Shown: positions 1 through 7,317, numbered from the stretch's first letter. The stretch: DNA of 9,977 bases from Candidatus Staskawiczbacteria bacterium (GCA_903913175.1 CAIWKF010000066.1:1-9977), one strand, 5' to 3'. Notes: generated by a model not told the origin, from the sequence alone. Translations and numbers: made by a program.

Positions 1-19
1 GTCGGGGTCCGACCCCGAC
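1..19. repeat. GC-rich 19-base palindrome (REP-like)
   Basis: Positions 1-9 (GTCGGGGTC) are the exact reverse complement of 11-19 (GACCCCGAC), around a single central C. Fifteen of the 19 bases are G or C, in sharp contrast with the AT-rich surroundings. Palindromes with a GGGGTC/GACCCC core are common as REP elements and as ends of IS200-like or REP-associated tyrosine transposase units. No transposase lies in the window, so that link is inference. The element may extend beyond the left edge. Confidence 0.6.
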
Positions 20-36
20 CAATTATTTGGCAGACT

Positions 37-72
37 AAAAAAATAAGCAAAATGTTTAGTCTTGCTTATTTT
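37..72 (-). terminator. Intrinsic terminator after galU
   Basis: Bases 62-72 (TTGCTTATTTT) pair perfectly with 40-50 (AAAATAAGCAA), giving an 11-bp stem with an 11-base loop. Read on the minus strand, the stem runs into a run of seven U (complement of 37-43), as expected for a Rho-independent terminator 25 bases after the galU stop. The stem is AT-rich and so only moderately stable. A second, mutually exclusive stem (32-39 with 55-62) uses the loop bases. Confidence 0.6.
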
Positions 73-96
73 ATTTTTGTTTGTTTTATTTTTATT

Positions 97-972
97 TTAC
101 TTGCTTATAGTTTTTAAATACTGTTTTAGTTCATCTTTATATCTTGAGTCTTTAAGTGATAAATAGAAAAATGATTTTAACCATTTTAACTTGTCTCCAC
201 ATTCCAGCCACTCGCCTTTTATTTCACAGCCATAAATTGTTTTGCCATCTTCAAGCATTTTTTGAAAAACCTCAGCTAAAATTATTTCTCCTTTTTTACC
301 TGCTTTTGCTTTTTTTAAATAACTAAAAACTTCTGGTGTTATAATGTATTTTCCTACAATGGCCAAATCAGAAGGAATTTCATTTAATTCTGGTTTTTCA
401 ATTATTTTTTTTATTTTATAAATATTGCTTGCAATTTTTTCTACTGCCACGCATCCATACGCAGGCAACTTTTCTTTTGGTAATTTTTTTAAGGCAATTA
501 CAGGAGCACTACAGGTTTGAAAAATTTCCATAAGCTGTAAAACTGCTGGTGTTTCGCCTTCAATTAAATCATCATTATATAAAACTGCCACAGCCTCATC
601 TTTACCATATTTTTCTGCTTGCAAAAGCGCATGCCCATCACCTTTTGGATTTTTTTGCACAACAACTGAAAAAGAAATTCCTTCAAACATTGCTTCAAAA
701 TCATTAAGCTCTTTTAAAAGTTTGTCCTTTTTTCTAGAAATTAAAATGCTTTCAACATCTTTGTGTTTCACAAAATAATTTAAAATTCCTTTTTGTTTTG
801 GACTAATGACAAAAATAATTTCAGTAACTCCAGATTTTTTTGCCTCTTCTACTAAATACTGAATGCTTGGTTTGTCTACCAAAGGTAAAAACTCCTTTGG
901 TACAACCAAAGACAAAGGTAAAAACCTAGAAGCCATGCCTGCCATTGGAATAATTGCTTTTTTTATTTCCAT
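97..972 (-). CDS. galU: UTP--glucose-1-phosphate uridylyltransferase
   Basis: This cytoplasmic enzyme makes UDP-glucose from UTP and glucose-1-phosphate, feeding envelope and exopolysaccharide synthesis. At 291 residues it has the usual GalU length. The N-terminal nucleotide-binding loop (residues 9-35) reads PMAGMASRF then VPKEFLPLVDKP, matching the family G-x-G-T-R...PKEMLP...DKP pattern, although the usual GLGTR is GMASR here. Other matches are QKNPKGDGHA (106-115), the Asp pair in LYNDDL (D134, D135), EKP (192-194), GKYIITPEVF (207-216) and the C-terminal W-x-x-CGDK (265-271). The start is the ATG 11 bases after the ftsZ stop. No Shine-Dalgarno is visible, so it probably depends on the ftsZ transcript. 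A terminator follows. A related sugar-nucleotide transferase such as a glucose-1-phosphate thymidylyltransferase is less likely given the CGDK ending. Confidence 0.9.
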   Translation of the reverse strand: MEIKKAIIPMAGMASRFLPLSLVVPKEFLPLVDKPSIQYLVEEAKKSGVTEIIFVISPKQKGILNYFVKHKDVESILISRKKDKLLKELNDFEAMFEGISFSVVVQKNPKGDGHALLQAEKYGKDEAVAVLYNDDLIEGETPAVLQLMEIFQTCSAPVIALKKLPKEKLPAYGCVAVEKIASNIYKIKKIIEKPELNEIPSDLAIVGKYIITPEVFSYLKKAKAGKKGEIILAEVFQKMLEDGKTIYGCEIKGEWLECGDKLKWLKSFFYLSLKDSRYKDELKQYLKTISK

Positions 973-983
973 TTTATTTTATG

Positions 984-2471
984 TTAATTTTTATATTTTA
1001 CTTTTCTTAAAAATGCTGGAACCTCCCACTCCTCTTCTTGTGCCAGCTTTTTAATTTCTTCCTCAGCCTGCGCCTCTTTTATTTCTACTGCATTTCTTCT
1101 TATTATTTTTTTAGTTATTTTTTCTGGCAAATTATCAGATAAATCATCAATAACAATTTTCTTTACCATGGAAACAGAAGCTACTTTATCTAAAACATTC
1201 TCATTACCAAAAACCAAAGATGCTGGAATTTTTTCTACCTTTAATTTTTCTTTTTTAATTGGTAAATCCTTTTCAGGTTTTTTTTCTTTTTCTTTAATTT
1301 TTTCTACAACAACTTCTTTAGCAGAAATTTTAGTTAATTCACTTTTGTTTCTACCAGTCATTAGCAAAGTTGTTTTTATTTTATTTTTAGATTTTGGATT
1401 TTTAGAAATACCAAAAATAATTTTTGCCTTTGGGTTTACATCTGAAATGCCTTTACTTATTTTCTCAATTTCAAACATACTTACATCACTTGGCCCTGAA
1501 ATGTTAAACAAAATCTTTTCTGCTACAAAATTATTATTTTCATATAAAGGATTGTGCAAAATTTTACTAGCAATTTGCTCGGCTCTATCTTTGCCAGACT
1601 CTTCAATTGTATTTAAAAAAGCCAAATTTCCTTTTCCCCGTAAAATTGTTCTTAAATCTGCAAAATCAATATTAATTAACCCAGGGTTATAAATTAAATC
1701 AATTAAACTTTCTAGTGACTCTATTAAGTTTTTATTAACAACAGAAAATGCAGAAATTATTGGCGTATTTGGAGAAATAATTTTAAAAATCTTTTCATTG
1801 GGAATAGTCAAAGAAACATTAAGCGTTTGCCTTAAATCTTTTAAAGCTTTTAAAGCAATTTTTGTTTTGTTTTTACCTTCAAATTTAAATGGCAAAGTAA
1901 AAATGCCCAAAGTTATTGACCCAAATGATGATGCTGCTTTTGCAAAAATTTCTGTAGCACCAGAACCTAGTCCACCACCCAATGAAGCAATCAAAATTAC
2001 AATATCTTGATCTTTAAAAAGTTTTTCAATTTTATCTTTTTCCAATTCTGCTGCTTGTTTAGCTATTTGAGGATTTGCCCCAGTCCCCAACCCCCTGGTT
2101 AAAGTTTCACCAAAATGAAAATATTTAATTCCAGATTTCTTTTTTAATAAAGCCCGCGTGTCGGTATCTGCTACCACAAAAGTTGCTTTTTCCAAAGATC
2201 TTCCAATTTCAGAAACAATTGATCCTCCTCCGCCACCAATTCCTATGACCTTAATTTTTGCCTTAAAAAAAGACTCTGCCTCAAACACAGCTACCTCAGT
2301 TTTTTTGGTCTTTTGTCGCACAATAGATTTCTTTTTCTGTACTTTTTTTATTTTTATACTTTTATTTACTTTAATCTTTTTTTTAACAACTAAAACCTTT
2401 TTAGCACTTTTCTTTGCAATTTTAACTGGCTTATGTTTTTTATTCTTTAACTTAGTTGTTTTAGATTTCAT
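984..2471 (-). CDS. ftsZ: Cell division GTPase FtsZ, divergent, with basic N-terminal tail
   Basis: FtsZ polymerises with GTP into the division ring. Residues 1-58 form a lysine-rich tail not found in typical FtsZ. The GTPase domain starts at about 71 with KVIGIGGGGG, followed by TRGLGTGANP (125-134), the T4 loop GGGLGSG (165-171, normally GGGTGTG), PFKFEGK (194-200) and the T7 catalytic loop NIDFADLR (267-274), which keeps both aspartates (D269, D272). The second tubulin-like domain runs to about 373 (IIFGISKNP 351-359, LLMTG 369-373). A long charged linker of about 105 residues leads to EVPAFLRK (483-490), the conserved tail peptide that in other bacteria binds FtsA, SepF or ZipA. At 495 residues it is longer than the usual 350-400 because of the tail and linker. 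The ATG at 2471 is favoured because a promoter abuts it and no other Met occurs before the GTPase domain. The intact T7 loop and tail peptide argue for a working FtsZ. Confidence 0.9.
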   Translation of the reverse strand: MKSKTTKLKNKKHKPVKIAKKSAKKVLVVKKKIKVNKSIKIKKVQKKKSIVRQKTKKTEVAVFEAESFFKAKIKVIGIGGGGGSIVSEIGRSLEKATFVVADTDTRALLKKKSGIKYFHFGETLTRGLGTGANPQIAKQAAELEKDKIEKLFKDQDIVILIASLGGGLGSGATEIFAKAASSFGSITLGIFTLPFKFEGKNKTKIALKALKDLRQTLNVSLTIPNEKIFKIISPNTPIISAFSVVNKNLIESLESLIDLIYNPGLINIDFADLRTILRGKGNLAFLNTIEESGKDRAEQIASKILHNPLYENNNFVAEKILFNISGPSDVSMFEIEKISKGISDVNPKAKIIFGISKNPKSKNKIKTTLLMTGRNKSELTKISAKEVVVEKIKEKEKKPEKDLPIKKEKLKVEKIPASLVFGNENVLDKVASVSMVKKIVIDDLSDNLPEKITKKIIRRNAVEIKEAQAEEEIKKLAQEEEWEVPAFLRKVKYKN

Positions 2472-2477
2472 AAATTG

Positions 2478-2505
2478 ATTTTAGCCTAAAAAGGAATAAA
2501 ATCAA
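2478..2505 (-). promoter_or_regulatory. Candidate ftsZ-galU promoter, leaderless
   Basis: On the minus strand a TTGATT -35 (2500-2505) is followed after 16 bases by a TAAAAT -10 (2478-2483), which ends only six bases before the ftsZ ATG. Transcription would then start at or next to the start codon, giving a leaderless mRNA. This agrees with the lack of a Shine-Dalgarno. AT-rich DNA produces chance -10 matches, so confidence is moderate. Confidence 0.45.
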
Positions 2506-2534
2506 CCCTTGACAAATGTTAAAATGCATACAAC

Positions 2535-2556
2535 AAAAAACCACTATTGTGGTTTT
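2535..2556 (-). terminator. Intrinsic terminator after the response regulator
   Basis: AAAACCAC (2537-2544) pairs with GTGGTTTT (2549-2556) around a four-base loop, an 8-bp stem with a GC-containing core. On the minus strand it ends in a run of six U (complement of 2535-2540), only six bases after the response regulator stop. It separates the NAD synthetase/two-component operon from ftsZ-galU. Confidence 0.85.
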
Positions 2557-2562
2557 AAAAAT

Positions 2563-2943
2563 TTATTTTATTTCTAATCTAGTTTTAACTCTGCTTATTA
2601 TGTCGTGAATTTGCAAATCCGATTTTATAATATAATCAGATTTATTAACTTCTATAGCACTACTTATGTGTTCTGCGTCACCAAAGTTAGTTAAAAAAAT
2701 AATTGGAATTTTTACTCCATTTTCTTGCAGTTCTTTTGCCATGCTTATGCCATCCATTTTAGGCATTAAAATATCTAAAATAATTAAATCTGGCTTTTCT
2801 TTTTCTGCAACACTTAAGCCATCTTGACCATCATGAGCAACAACAACAGAAAAACCTTGGTCAGTAAAACTGTGAGCAAGTAAATCTAACAGATCTTTTT
2901 CATCTTCAACAATAAGAATTTTTTTGTTAATTTTATTTACCAT
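2563..2943 (-). CDS. Single-domain response regulator (receiver only)
   Basis: A 126-residue CheY/Spo0F-type receiver with no output domain. All key positions are present: the acidic pair E13/D14 (IVEDE), phospho-acceptor D57 (LIILDILMPKMDG), switch T85 (FLTN), aromatic Y104 and conserved K107 (DYIIKSD). It lies 30 bases downstream of the histidine kinase gene in the same direction, so it is the likely phosphorylation target. Without a DNA-binding domain it must act through protein contacts or pass the phosphate on, and no such partner lies in the window. No Shine-Dalgarno is visible. A possible promoter of its own overlaps the end of the kinase gene. A terminator follows directly. Confidence 0.9.
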   Translation of the reverse strand: MVNKINKKILIVEDEKDLLDLLAHSFTDQGFSVVVAHDGQDGLSVAEKEKPDLIILDILMPKMDGISMAKELQENGVKIPIIFLTNFGDAEHISSAIEVNKSDYIIKSDLQIHDIISRVKTRLEIK

Positions 2944-2967
2944 AATTTTGTTTATTCTTTACTTATT

Positions 2968-2997
2968 ATTCTATCACACTATTTGTGTTATTGGCAA
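2968..2997 (-). promoter_or_regulatory. Possible internal promoter for the response regulator
   Basis: TTGCCA (2992-2997, five of six matches to the -35 consensus) is followed after 18 bases by TAGAAT (2968-2973), preceded by TGA so that it forms an extended -10. The element lies over the last codons and the tandem TGA-TAG stop of the kinase gene, about 24 bases before the regulator ATG. It could let the regulator be made in excess of the kinase. Sequence match only. Confidence 0.35.
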
Positions 2998-4626
2998 CTC
3001 AATAGTAAATGTTGAACCTTTGCCCTCACCCAAAGACTCTACTTTTATATTTCCTTTATGAGCTTTGACAATTTTGCCTGCAATATACACCCCAATACCC
3101 CTGCCAGTGGTAAAAACTTTTTTTGCTTCACTGCCCCTTTCAAATGTTTTTCCAAACAAAGTTGGAATATTTTGTGGCAAAATTCCAATGCCAGTATCTT
3201 TAATGATTATTTTTAAAATATTTTTAGCATTATTTTTTTCAATTTTTACAACAACTCCTCCATTATTTGTATATTTTACAGCATTGTCAACTAAATTGTA
3301 TAAACCAGCTTTTAGTTTTTCTCTGTCTGCTGAAATTTGAAAAACTTCATCTGTTTTTTCTAAATTTAAATATATTTTCTTTTTCTCAATTTCAAATTTT
3401 AAATCAGAAATAATTTCATTAATTATTGAAACAATATCAACCCCCTCTTTCAAGGTAATTACCTCTTTGCCAAGTTGAAACTGGGTTACATCTAAAAAGT
3501 CATTTACCATTTTAATTAAGCTTTTTGTTGAAACCTGAAATTTTTCAGTTATTTCTTTTTGTTTTTTTGGTTGTTTACCCACCGCCCCATTTAGCAATAT
3601 ATCAGAATAACCAAGCATAGCAGTTAAAGGAGTCCTTAAATGATGCTCAATAGCTAAAAGAAACTGATCCTTGGCAATATCCAATGTTTCCAACTCCTCT
3701 TTAGCTTTCTTTTCTGTTTCAAAAGCTACCTTAAGATCCCCTGCTAGCTTTTCAACCTGCTCTTTTTGCTTTAATTCTTTTAACATACTTTTTACAACCA
3801 TAAATCCCAAAAAAAGGATTACTAGAAAAATAATAATATTTATTGCTAGATCATTATTGCTCACAGAAAAAAATATTTTTATAAACACTATCGTCCATAA
3901 AGCAAAGACAAGCAGTTCAGCAGTTATTACTTTAATATCCATCAAATTATATTTCAATATTGCATAAGATGTTAGTCCTATCCATATAAAAGATATATAT
4001 GCCGCAATATCGTAATACGGCGACTCGCCAATAATAAATGGGACTATAGATGCGCTAATAATTCCGCTTATCGCAAATATACTGGCTCCTAAAATAAAAT
4101 ATTTAGTCTGAAGTCTTCTATAATTATTTGCTCTAAAATAATATTTTATTAGATTTACTATTGCGAGAATTATACATAAAAATATATATATTCTACCAAA
4201 CGGATCAAGTATGCCAGCTATGCTTGATATATTGTAGCCATCTAATCTTAATGATTTTACAAAAAGATCAGTTTCAAAAACTAAATACGATATAACAAAA
4301 GCACATAAAAAAATTATAAGGGCCTTTATTCTAATATATTTAATATTACCAGTAAAATAATATGTAAAAACTAAAAAACATGGGAGAATCAAAATTCCTA
4401 GCCATGTAGTTTTGTACCAAAACAAAGAGGTCTCCATATCCTGCCCCCAAAAAAAGTATGTCGCGCCACAGAAAAAAGCATAAAAACATGAAAAAAGGGC
4501 TGTAAATCCAAGCCATTTCCTTGAATCATCTTTTTTTGATCCACGCCAAAGAATTATGGCTAAAATAAAATTTAGAAATGCTACAATAAATAATGTTATC
4601 GCTCTAAGATATAAAAAATTTATCAT
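2974..4626 (-). CDS. Membrane sensor histidine kinase with seven-helix input domain
   Basis: A 550-residue kinase. Hydrophobic helices near 9-27, 38-60, 71-93, 101-118, 146-164, 175-198 and 206-224 look like the N-terminal seven-helix region of sensor kinases, with two more near 237-254 and 261-281. A coiled coil (about 283-318) leads to the dimerisation domain with phospho-acceptor H328 in EHHLRTPL, then the N box (N444, N448), G1 DTGIGI (477-482), G2 GRGIG (508-512) and GKGSTF (535-540). The residue after the histidine, normally Glu or Asp, is His here (H329). It has no PAS or HAMP domain that I can see. It probably phosphorylates the receiver encoded next. It follows the dehydrogenase-like gene by 16 bases with no Shine-Dalgarno. 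The gene ends in a tandem TGA-TAG stop. Confidence 0.9.
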   Translation of the reverse strand: MINFLYLRAITLFIVAFLNFILAIILWRGSKKDDSRKWLGFTALFSCFYAFFCGATYFFWGQDMETSLFWYKTTWLGILILPCFLVFTYYFTGNIKYIRIKALIIFLCAFVISYLVFETDLFVKSLRLDGYNISSIAGILDPFGRIYIFLCIILAIVNLIKYYFRANNYRRLQTKYFILGASIFAISGIISASIVPFIIGESPYYDIAAYISFIWIGLTSYAILKYNLMDIKVITAELLVFALWTIVFIKIFFSVSNNDLAINIIIFLVILFLGFMVVKSMLKELKQKEQVEKLAGDLKVAFETEKKAKEELETLDIAKDQFLLAIEHHLRTPLTAMLGYSDILLNGAVGKQPKKQKEITEKFQVSTKSLIKMVNDFLDVTQFQLGKEVITLKEGVDIVSIINEIISDLKFEIEKKKIYLNLEKTDEVFQISADREKLKAGLYNLVDNAVKYTNNGGVVVKIEKNNAKNILKIIIKDTGIGILPQNIPTLFGKTFERGSEAKKVFTTGRGIGVYIAGKIVKAHKGNIKVESLGEGKGSTFTIELPITQIV

Positions 4627-4642
4627 GAATAAAAAAAATTAA

Positions 4643-5629
4643 TTATATAATTTTTTGAGATATTGCATAAAAACCAAAAGTTTCAGCCATATCATTAAAA
4701 TCATCTTGGTTAACCCATTTTCTATTTGAATATGAAGAAACTATAGTTTCAACTATGCACCCCGGAATCCAATTATTTTTAAATCCCGGCATTTCTGGAA
4801 AAATTGATGTACTTTTTAGGGCTGCTGCTACTTTATAAACAGCACCATTTTTTTCTGACTTTATGCGTCTTATGTTTTCTAATGATATAGAAGGGTGCGT
4901 ATCATCTAGGACTATCACATTTTTTTTAAAATTTACAATTAGATTAACAATATCATCACCATTGGCAGTTAAAATAACTAATAAATCACATTTTGTCAAA
5001 AGCTCTGGATCACTACCCATTATTATACTATCTGCAGATATACTCTTTTTTTCAATTCTTATATCAAAGCCTGTAATAGATGCAAAATTCATATTCTTTA
5101 AATTTTCTAAAACTTCCTTACCAATAAATCCAACACCAATCACGGCAATATTAATTTTTTTGTAATCAAGATTAAGATCTTTCATACTTTTCTTAACTGA
5201 ATTAATTACTGTAAAAACAGTCCCAGTTTTTCCTTCAACAAATAGAACTTTATTCATATCAAATAATATTCTTGGTAAGCGTCCAACTAATGCTATTTTC
5301 TTTAAATCTAGTGATTTGGCAAATCTATCTACATTTTCATAAACTAACTCTTTTTTTTCCTTAATCTCTTCAACATAATATTTTGATGCAATAATTATTC
5401 CGTTTTTATTATTTTCTTTGTCTCTAATAAATCCTACAATTGAAATTTGTGGAACAATTTTTTTAATAAACTCAAATGGAAAATAACCCTTTATATCCAA
5501 AGAAGTACCAGCATAAACTAATGCAGCAAAATTAAAATATTTAAAATACCTAAAAATTGGCATAAGCACGAATCTAAAGCAATTTATTAGGATAAAAAAT
5601 ATTACTCTCTTTAATGTATTAAAGCTCAT
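4643..5629 (-). CDS. Rossmann-fold dehydrogenase-like protein, possibly acyl-ACP reductase-like
   Basis: A 328-residue protein with a clear NAD(P)-binding core: AVIGVGFIG (162-170, GxGxxG) and an acidic residue ending the second strand (D189), which favours NAD. The layout is an N-terminal domain of about 155 residues, GKTGTVFTVI (143-152) before the Rossmann motif, LDDTHPSI (241-248) and PGCIVETIVSS (289-299). This resembles the predicted dehydrogenases that include cyanobacterial acyl-ACP reductase, whose catalytic Cys lies in a comparable C-terminal segment; C291 would be the equivalent. The assignment is from memory of the pattern and is tentative. A shikimate dehydrogenase or glutamyl-tRNA reductase relative is an alternative. 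Residues 9-25 are hydrophobic and may touch the membrane. The ATG begins one base after the NAD synthetase stop, so the two are almost certainly co-translated. Confidence 0.55.
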   Translation of the reverse strand: MSFNTLKRVIFFILINCFRFVLMPIFRYFKYFNFAALVYAGTSLDIKGYFPFEFIKKIVPQISIVGFIRDKENNKNGIIIASKYYVEEIKEKKELVYENVDRFAKSLDLKKIALVGRLPRILFDMNKVLFVEGKTGTVFTVINSVKKSMKDLNLDYKKINIAVIGVGFIGKEVLENLKNMNFASITGFDIRIEKKSISADSIIMGSDPELLTKCDLLVILTANGDDIVNLIVNFKKNVIVLDDTHPSISLENIRRIKSEKNGAVYKVAAALKSTSIFPEMPGFKNNWIPGCIVETIVSSYSNRKWVNQDDFNDMAETFGFYAISQKII

Positions 5630-5630
5630 T

Positions 5631-7295
5631 TTATTTACTAATTTTTAGTTTATAGCTTGTGGCTATTGGCATTCTTCTACCAACGCCAAATGCTTTTTTG
5701 GTAACCTTTAAACCAGGCACAGCTTGTCTTCTTTTAAATTCGCTGGCCTCAATTCTATTTATTATGAAATTAACATTTTCCTTAAGAAAACCTTTTTTAA
5801 CTATTTTAGCCACGCTATACTTTTCCTCAATATACAATTTTACAACCGGATCTACAATATTGTATGCAAGAAGCTCTTTCTCACTTATTTGCCCAGGCTT
5901 TAATTCTGCTGAAGGGGGTTTTTGCAAAGTACTTACTGGTATAATTTCTCCATCTTTATTAATGAAATTTGCTAATTTATAAACATCTGTTTTAACTACA
6001 TCAGAAATTACTGCTAAACCTCCAGCCATATCTCCATATAGCGTGCAGTAGCCAACCGCTAACTCACTTTTATCGCCAGTGTTAAGGGTTATAAATCCAA
6101 ATTTATTTGAAAGAGACATTAAAATATTGGCCCTAATCCTAGACTGAATATTTTGTTTTGTTACATCCACATCTTCGTAAATTCCAATTTGATCATTAAG
6201 TACAGATAAATAACTATTATAAATATCTTTAAGTGGAATTGTTAATAATTTAATCCCCAAATTTTTAGCTAGATCTTTTGCATCTGTGATACTATGATTG
6301 GAAGAATATTCAGATGGCATACTAACGCCCACAACATTTTCCCGGCCTAATGCGTTTACTGCTATAGCACAAGTTACAGCAGAATCAATTCCACCAGATA
6401 ATCCAATAATAGCTTTCTTAAAATTACATTTTTTAAAGTAATCATTGACTCCTAATAAAAGCGCACCATATAGAGACGCAATTTCTTCTTGTGGTTTGAA
6501 TTTTTGGCCACTGATATTATTTTTACCACTTACCTCAAGCGATTCGACACATTCCGAAAATGAAGGTAATATTTTTAAAATATTTCCTTTTTCGTTAATT
6601 ACCATACTTCTCCCATCAAAAATAACTTCATCGTTTCCACCAATCTGATTAACATAAATAATTGGAATATTATATTTCTTTGAATGATTTTTTAGAAGAT
6701 TATATTTTATAGCCTCTTTGCCTACATAAAATGGAGATGCAGAAATATTAATAAGAATGGTCGCACCTTTTTCAGCTAAAAACTTTATAGGAGAAAATTT
6801 ATATTTTGTATCAAGCCACCCCTGATCAGTCCAAATATCTTCACATATAGAAATACCCAGTATTTCATTTTTAAATTTAAAAACATTTATTTTATTGGCT
6901 GGCTCAAAATATCTAGGTTCATCAAAGACATCATTCTTTGGTAAACATGTCTTATTTTGAGAAAAAATAAATTTGCCATTATGTACAAGTATGGCAGTAT
7001 TAAAAATTGGATTGCCATATTTGCTTTTATTTAAAGTAACAGTGCCAAATATAATTCCTGTTGACTTATATTTACGAGATAAGGCTACAATTTTTTTATT
7101 TACTACTATTGCATCTTTTATAAACTCATTCCTTTCTAGTAAATCTCTTGCAGGATAACCAGTAACAAAAAGCTCTGGAAAAATTACAAGCTCGCTTCCG
7201 TTTTTCGCGGCAATTTCAAATTCGCGTTTAATTTTATTAAAGTTACCAGCAAAATCTCCAACTATTGAATTTAACTGGGCAATAGTAATTTTCAT
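5631..7295 (-). CDS. nadE: Glutamine-dependent NAD+ synthetase
   Basis: This enzyme converts nicotinic acid adenine dinucleotide to NAD+ with ATP, taking ammonia from glutamine. At 554 residues it is a full two-domain enzyme. The N-terminal nitrilase-type glutaminase (about 1-255) carries the triad E41 (FPELFVTGYP), K115 (KTCLPK, before VFDEPRYF) and C151 (GISICEDIW). The C-terminal synthetase has the PP-loop LSGGIDS (299-305), then TGDKSELAVGY (406-416), YGDMAGG (420-426) and QKPPSAELKPGQ (448-459). No key residue is missing. It appears to be the first gene of an operon with the dehydrogenase-like protein, kinase and regulator. A promoter-like -10 lies just before the ATG and there is no Shine-Dalgarno. 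Confidence 0.95.
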   Translation of the reverse strand: MKITIAQLNSIVGDFAGNFNKIKREFEIAAKNGSELVIFPELFVTGYPARDLLERNEFIKDAIVVNKKIVALSRKYKSTGIIFGTVTLNKSKYGNPIFNTAILVHNGKFIFSQNKTCLPKNDVFDEPRYFEPANKINVFKFKNEILGISICEDIWTDQGWLDTKYKFSPIKFLAEKGATILINISASPFYVGKEAIKYNLLKNHSKKYNIPIIYVNQIGGNDEVIFDGRSMVINEKGNILKILPSFSECVESLEVSGKNNISGQKFKPQEEIASLYGALLLGVNDYFKKCNFKKAIIGLSGGIDSAVTCAIAVNALGRENVVGVSMPSEYSSNHSITDAKDLAKNLGIKLLTIPLKDIYNSYLSVLNDQIGIYEDVDVTKQNIQSRIRANILMSLSNKFGFITLNTGDKSELAVGYCTLYGDMAGGLAVISDVVKTDVYKLANFINKDGEIIPVSTLQKPPSAELKPGQISEKELLAYNIVDPVVKLYIEEKYSVAKIVKKGFLKENVNFIINRIEASEFKRRQAVPGLKVTKKAFGVGRRMPIATSYKLKISK

Positions 7296-7301
7296 ACATT
7301 T

Positions 7302-7317
7302 ATTCTAACATATTATA
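7302..7317 (-). promoter_or_regulatory. Candidate nadE operon -10 elements
   Basis: Two -10 matches lie upstream of the nadE ATG. TAGAAT (7302-7307) ends six bases before the ATG and is preceded by TGT, making an extended -10; it would give a leaderless transcript with the same six-base spacing as at ftsZ. TATAAT (7312-7317) is a perfect match and would give a leader of about ten bases. Neither has a good -35. Confidence 0.4.

Noticed and set aside
32..72. H-type pseudoknot formed by the two interleaved stems after galU
   Set aside because: Two of the connecting loops would have no bases, so both stems cannot form at once.
863..1054. Plus-strand open frames throughout the window (for example 863-1054, 1168-1692, 2158-2478, 3065-3340, 4863-5165, 8166-8423)
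   Set aside because: Each lies opposite a well-supported minus-strand gene or runs through low-complexity AT sequence. None shows a recognisable domain or a ribosome site.
2509..2514. Perfect TTGACA -35 hexamer on the plus strand
   Set aside because: No -10 lies at 15-19 bases downstream and there is no plus-strand gene to transcribe.
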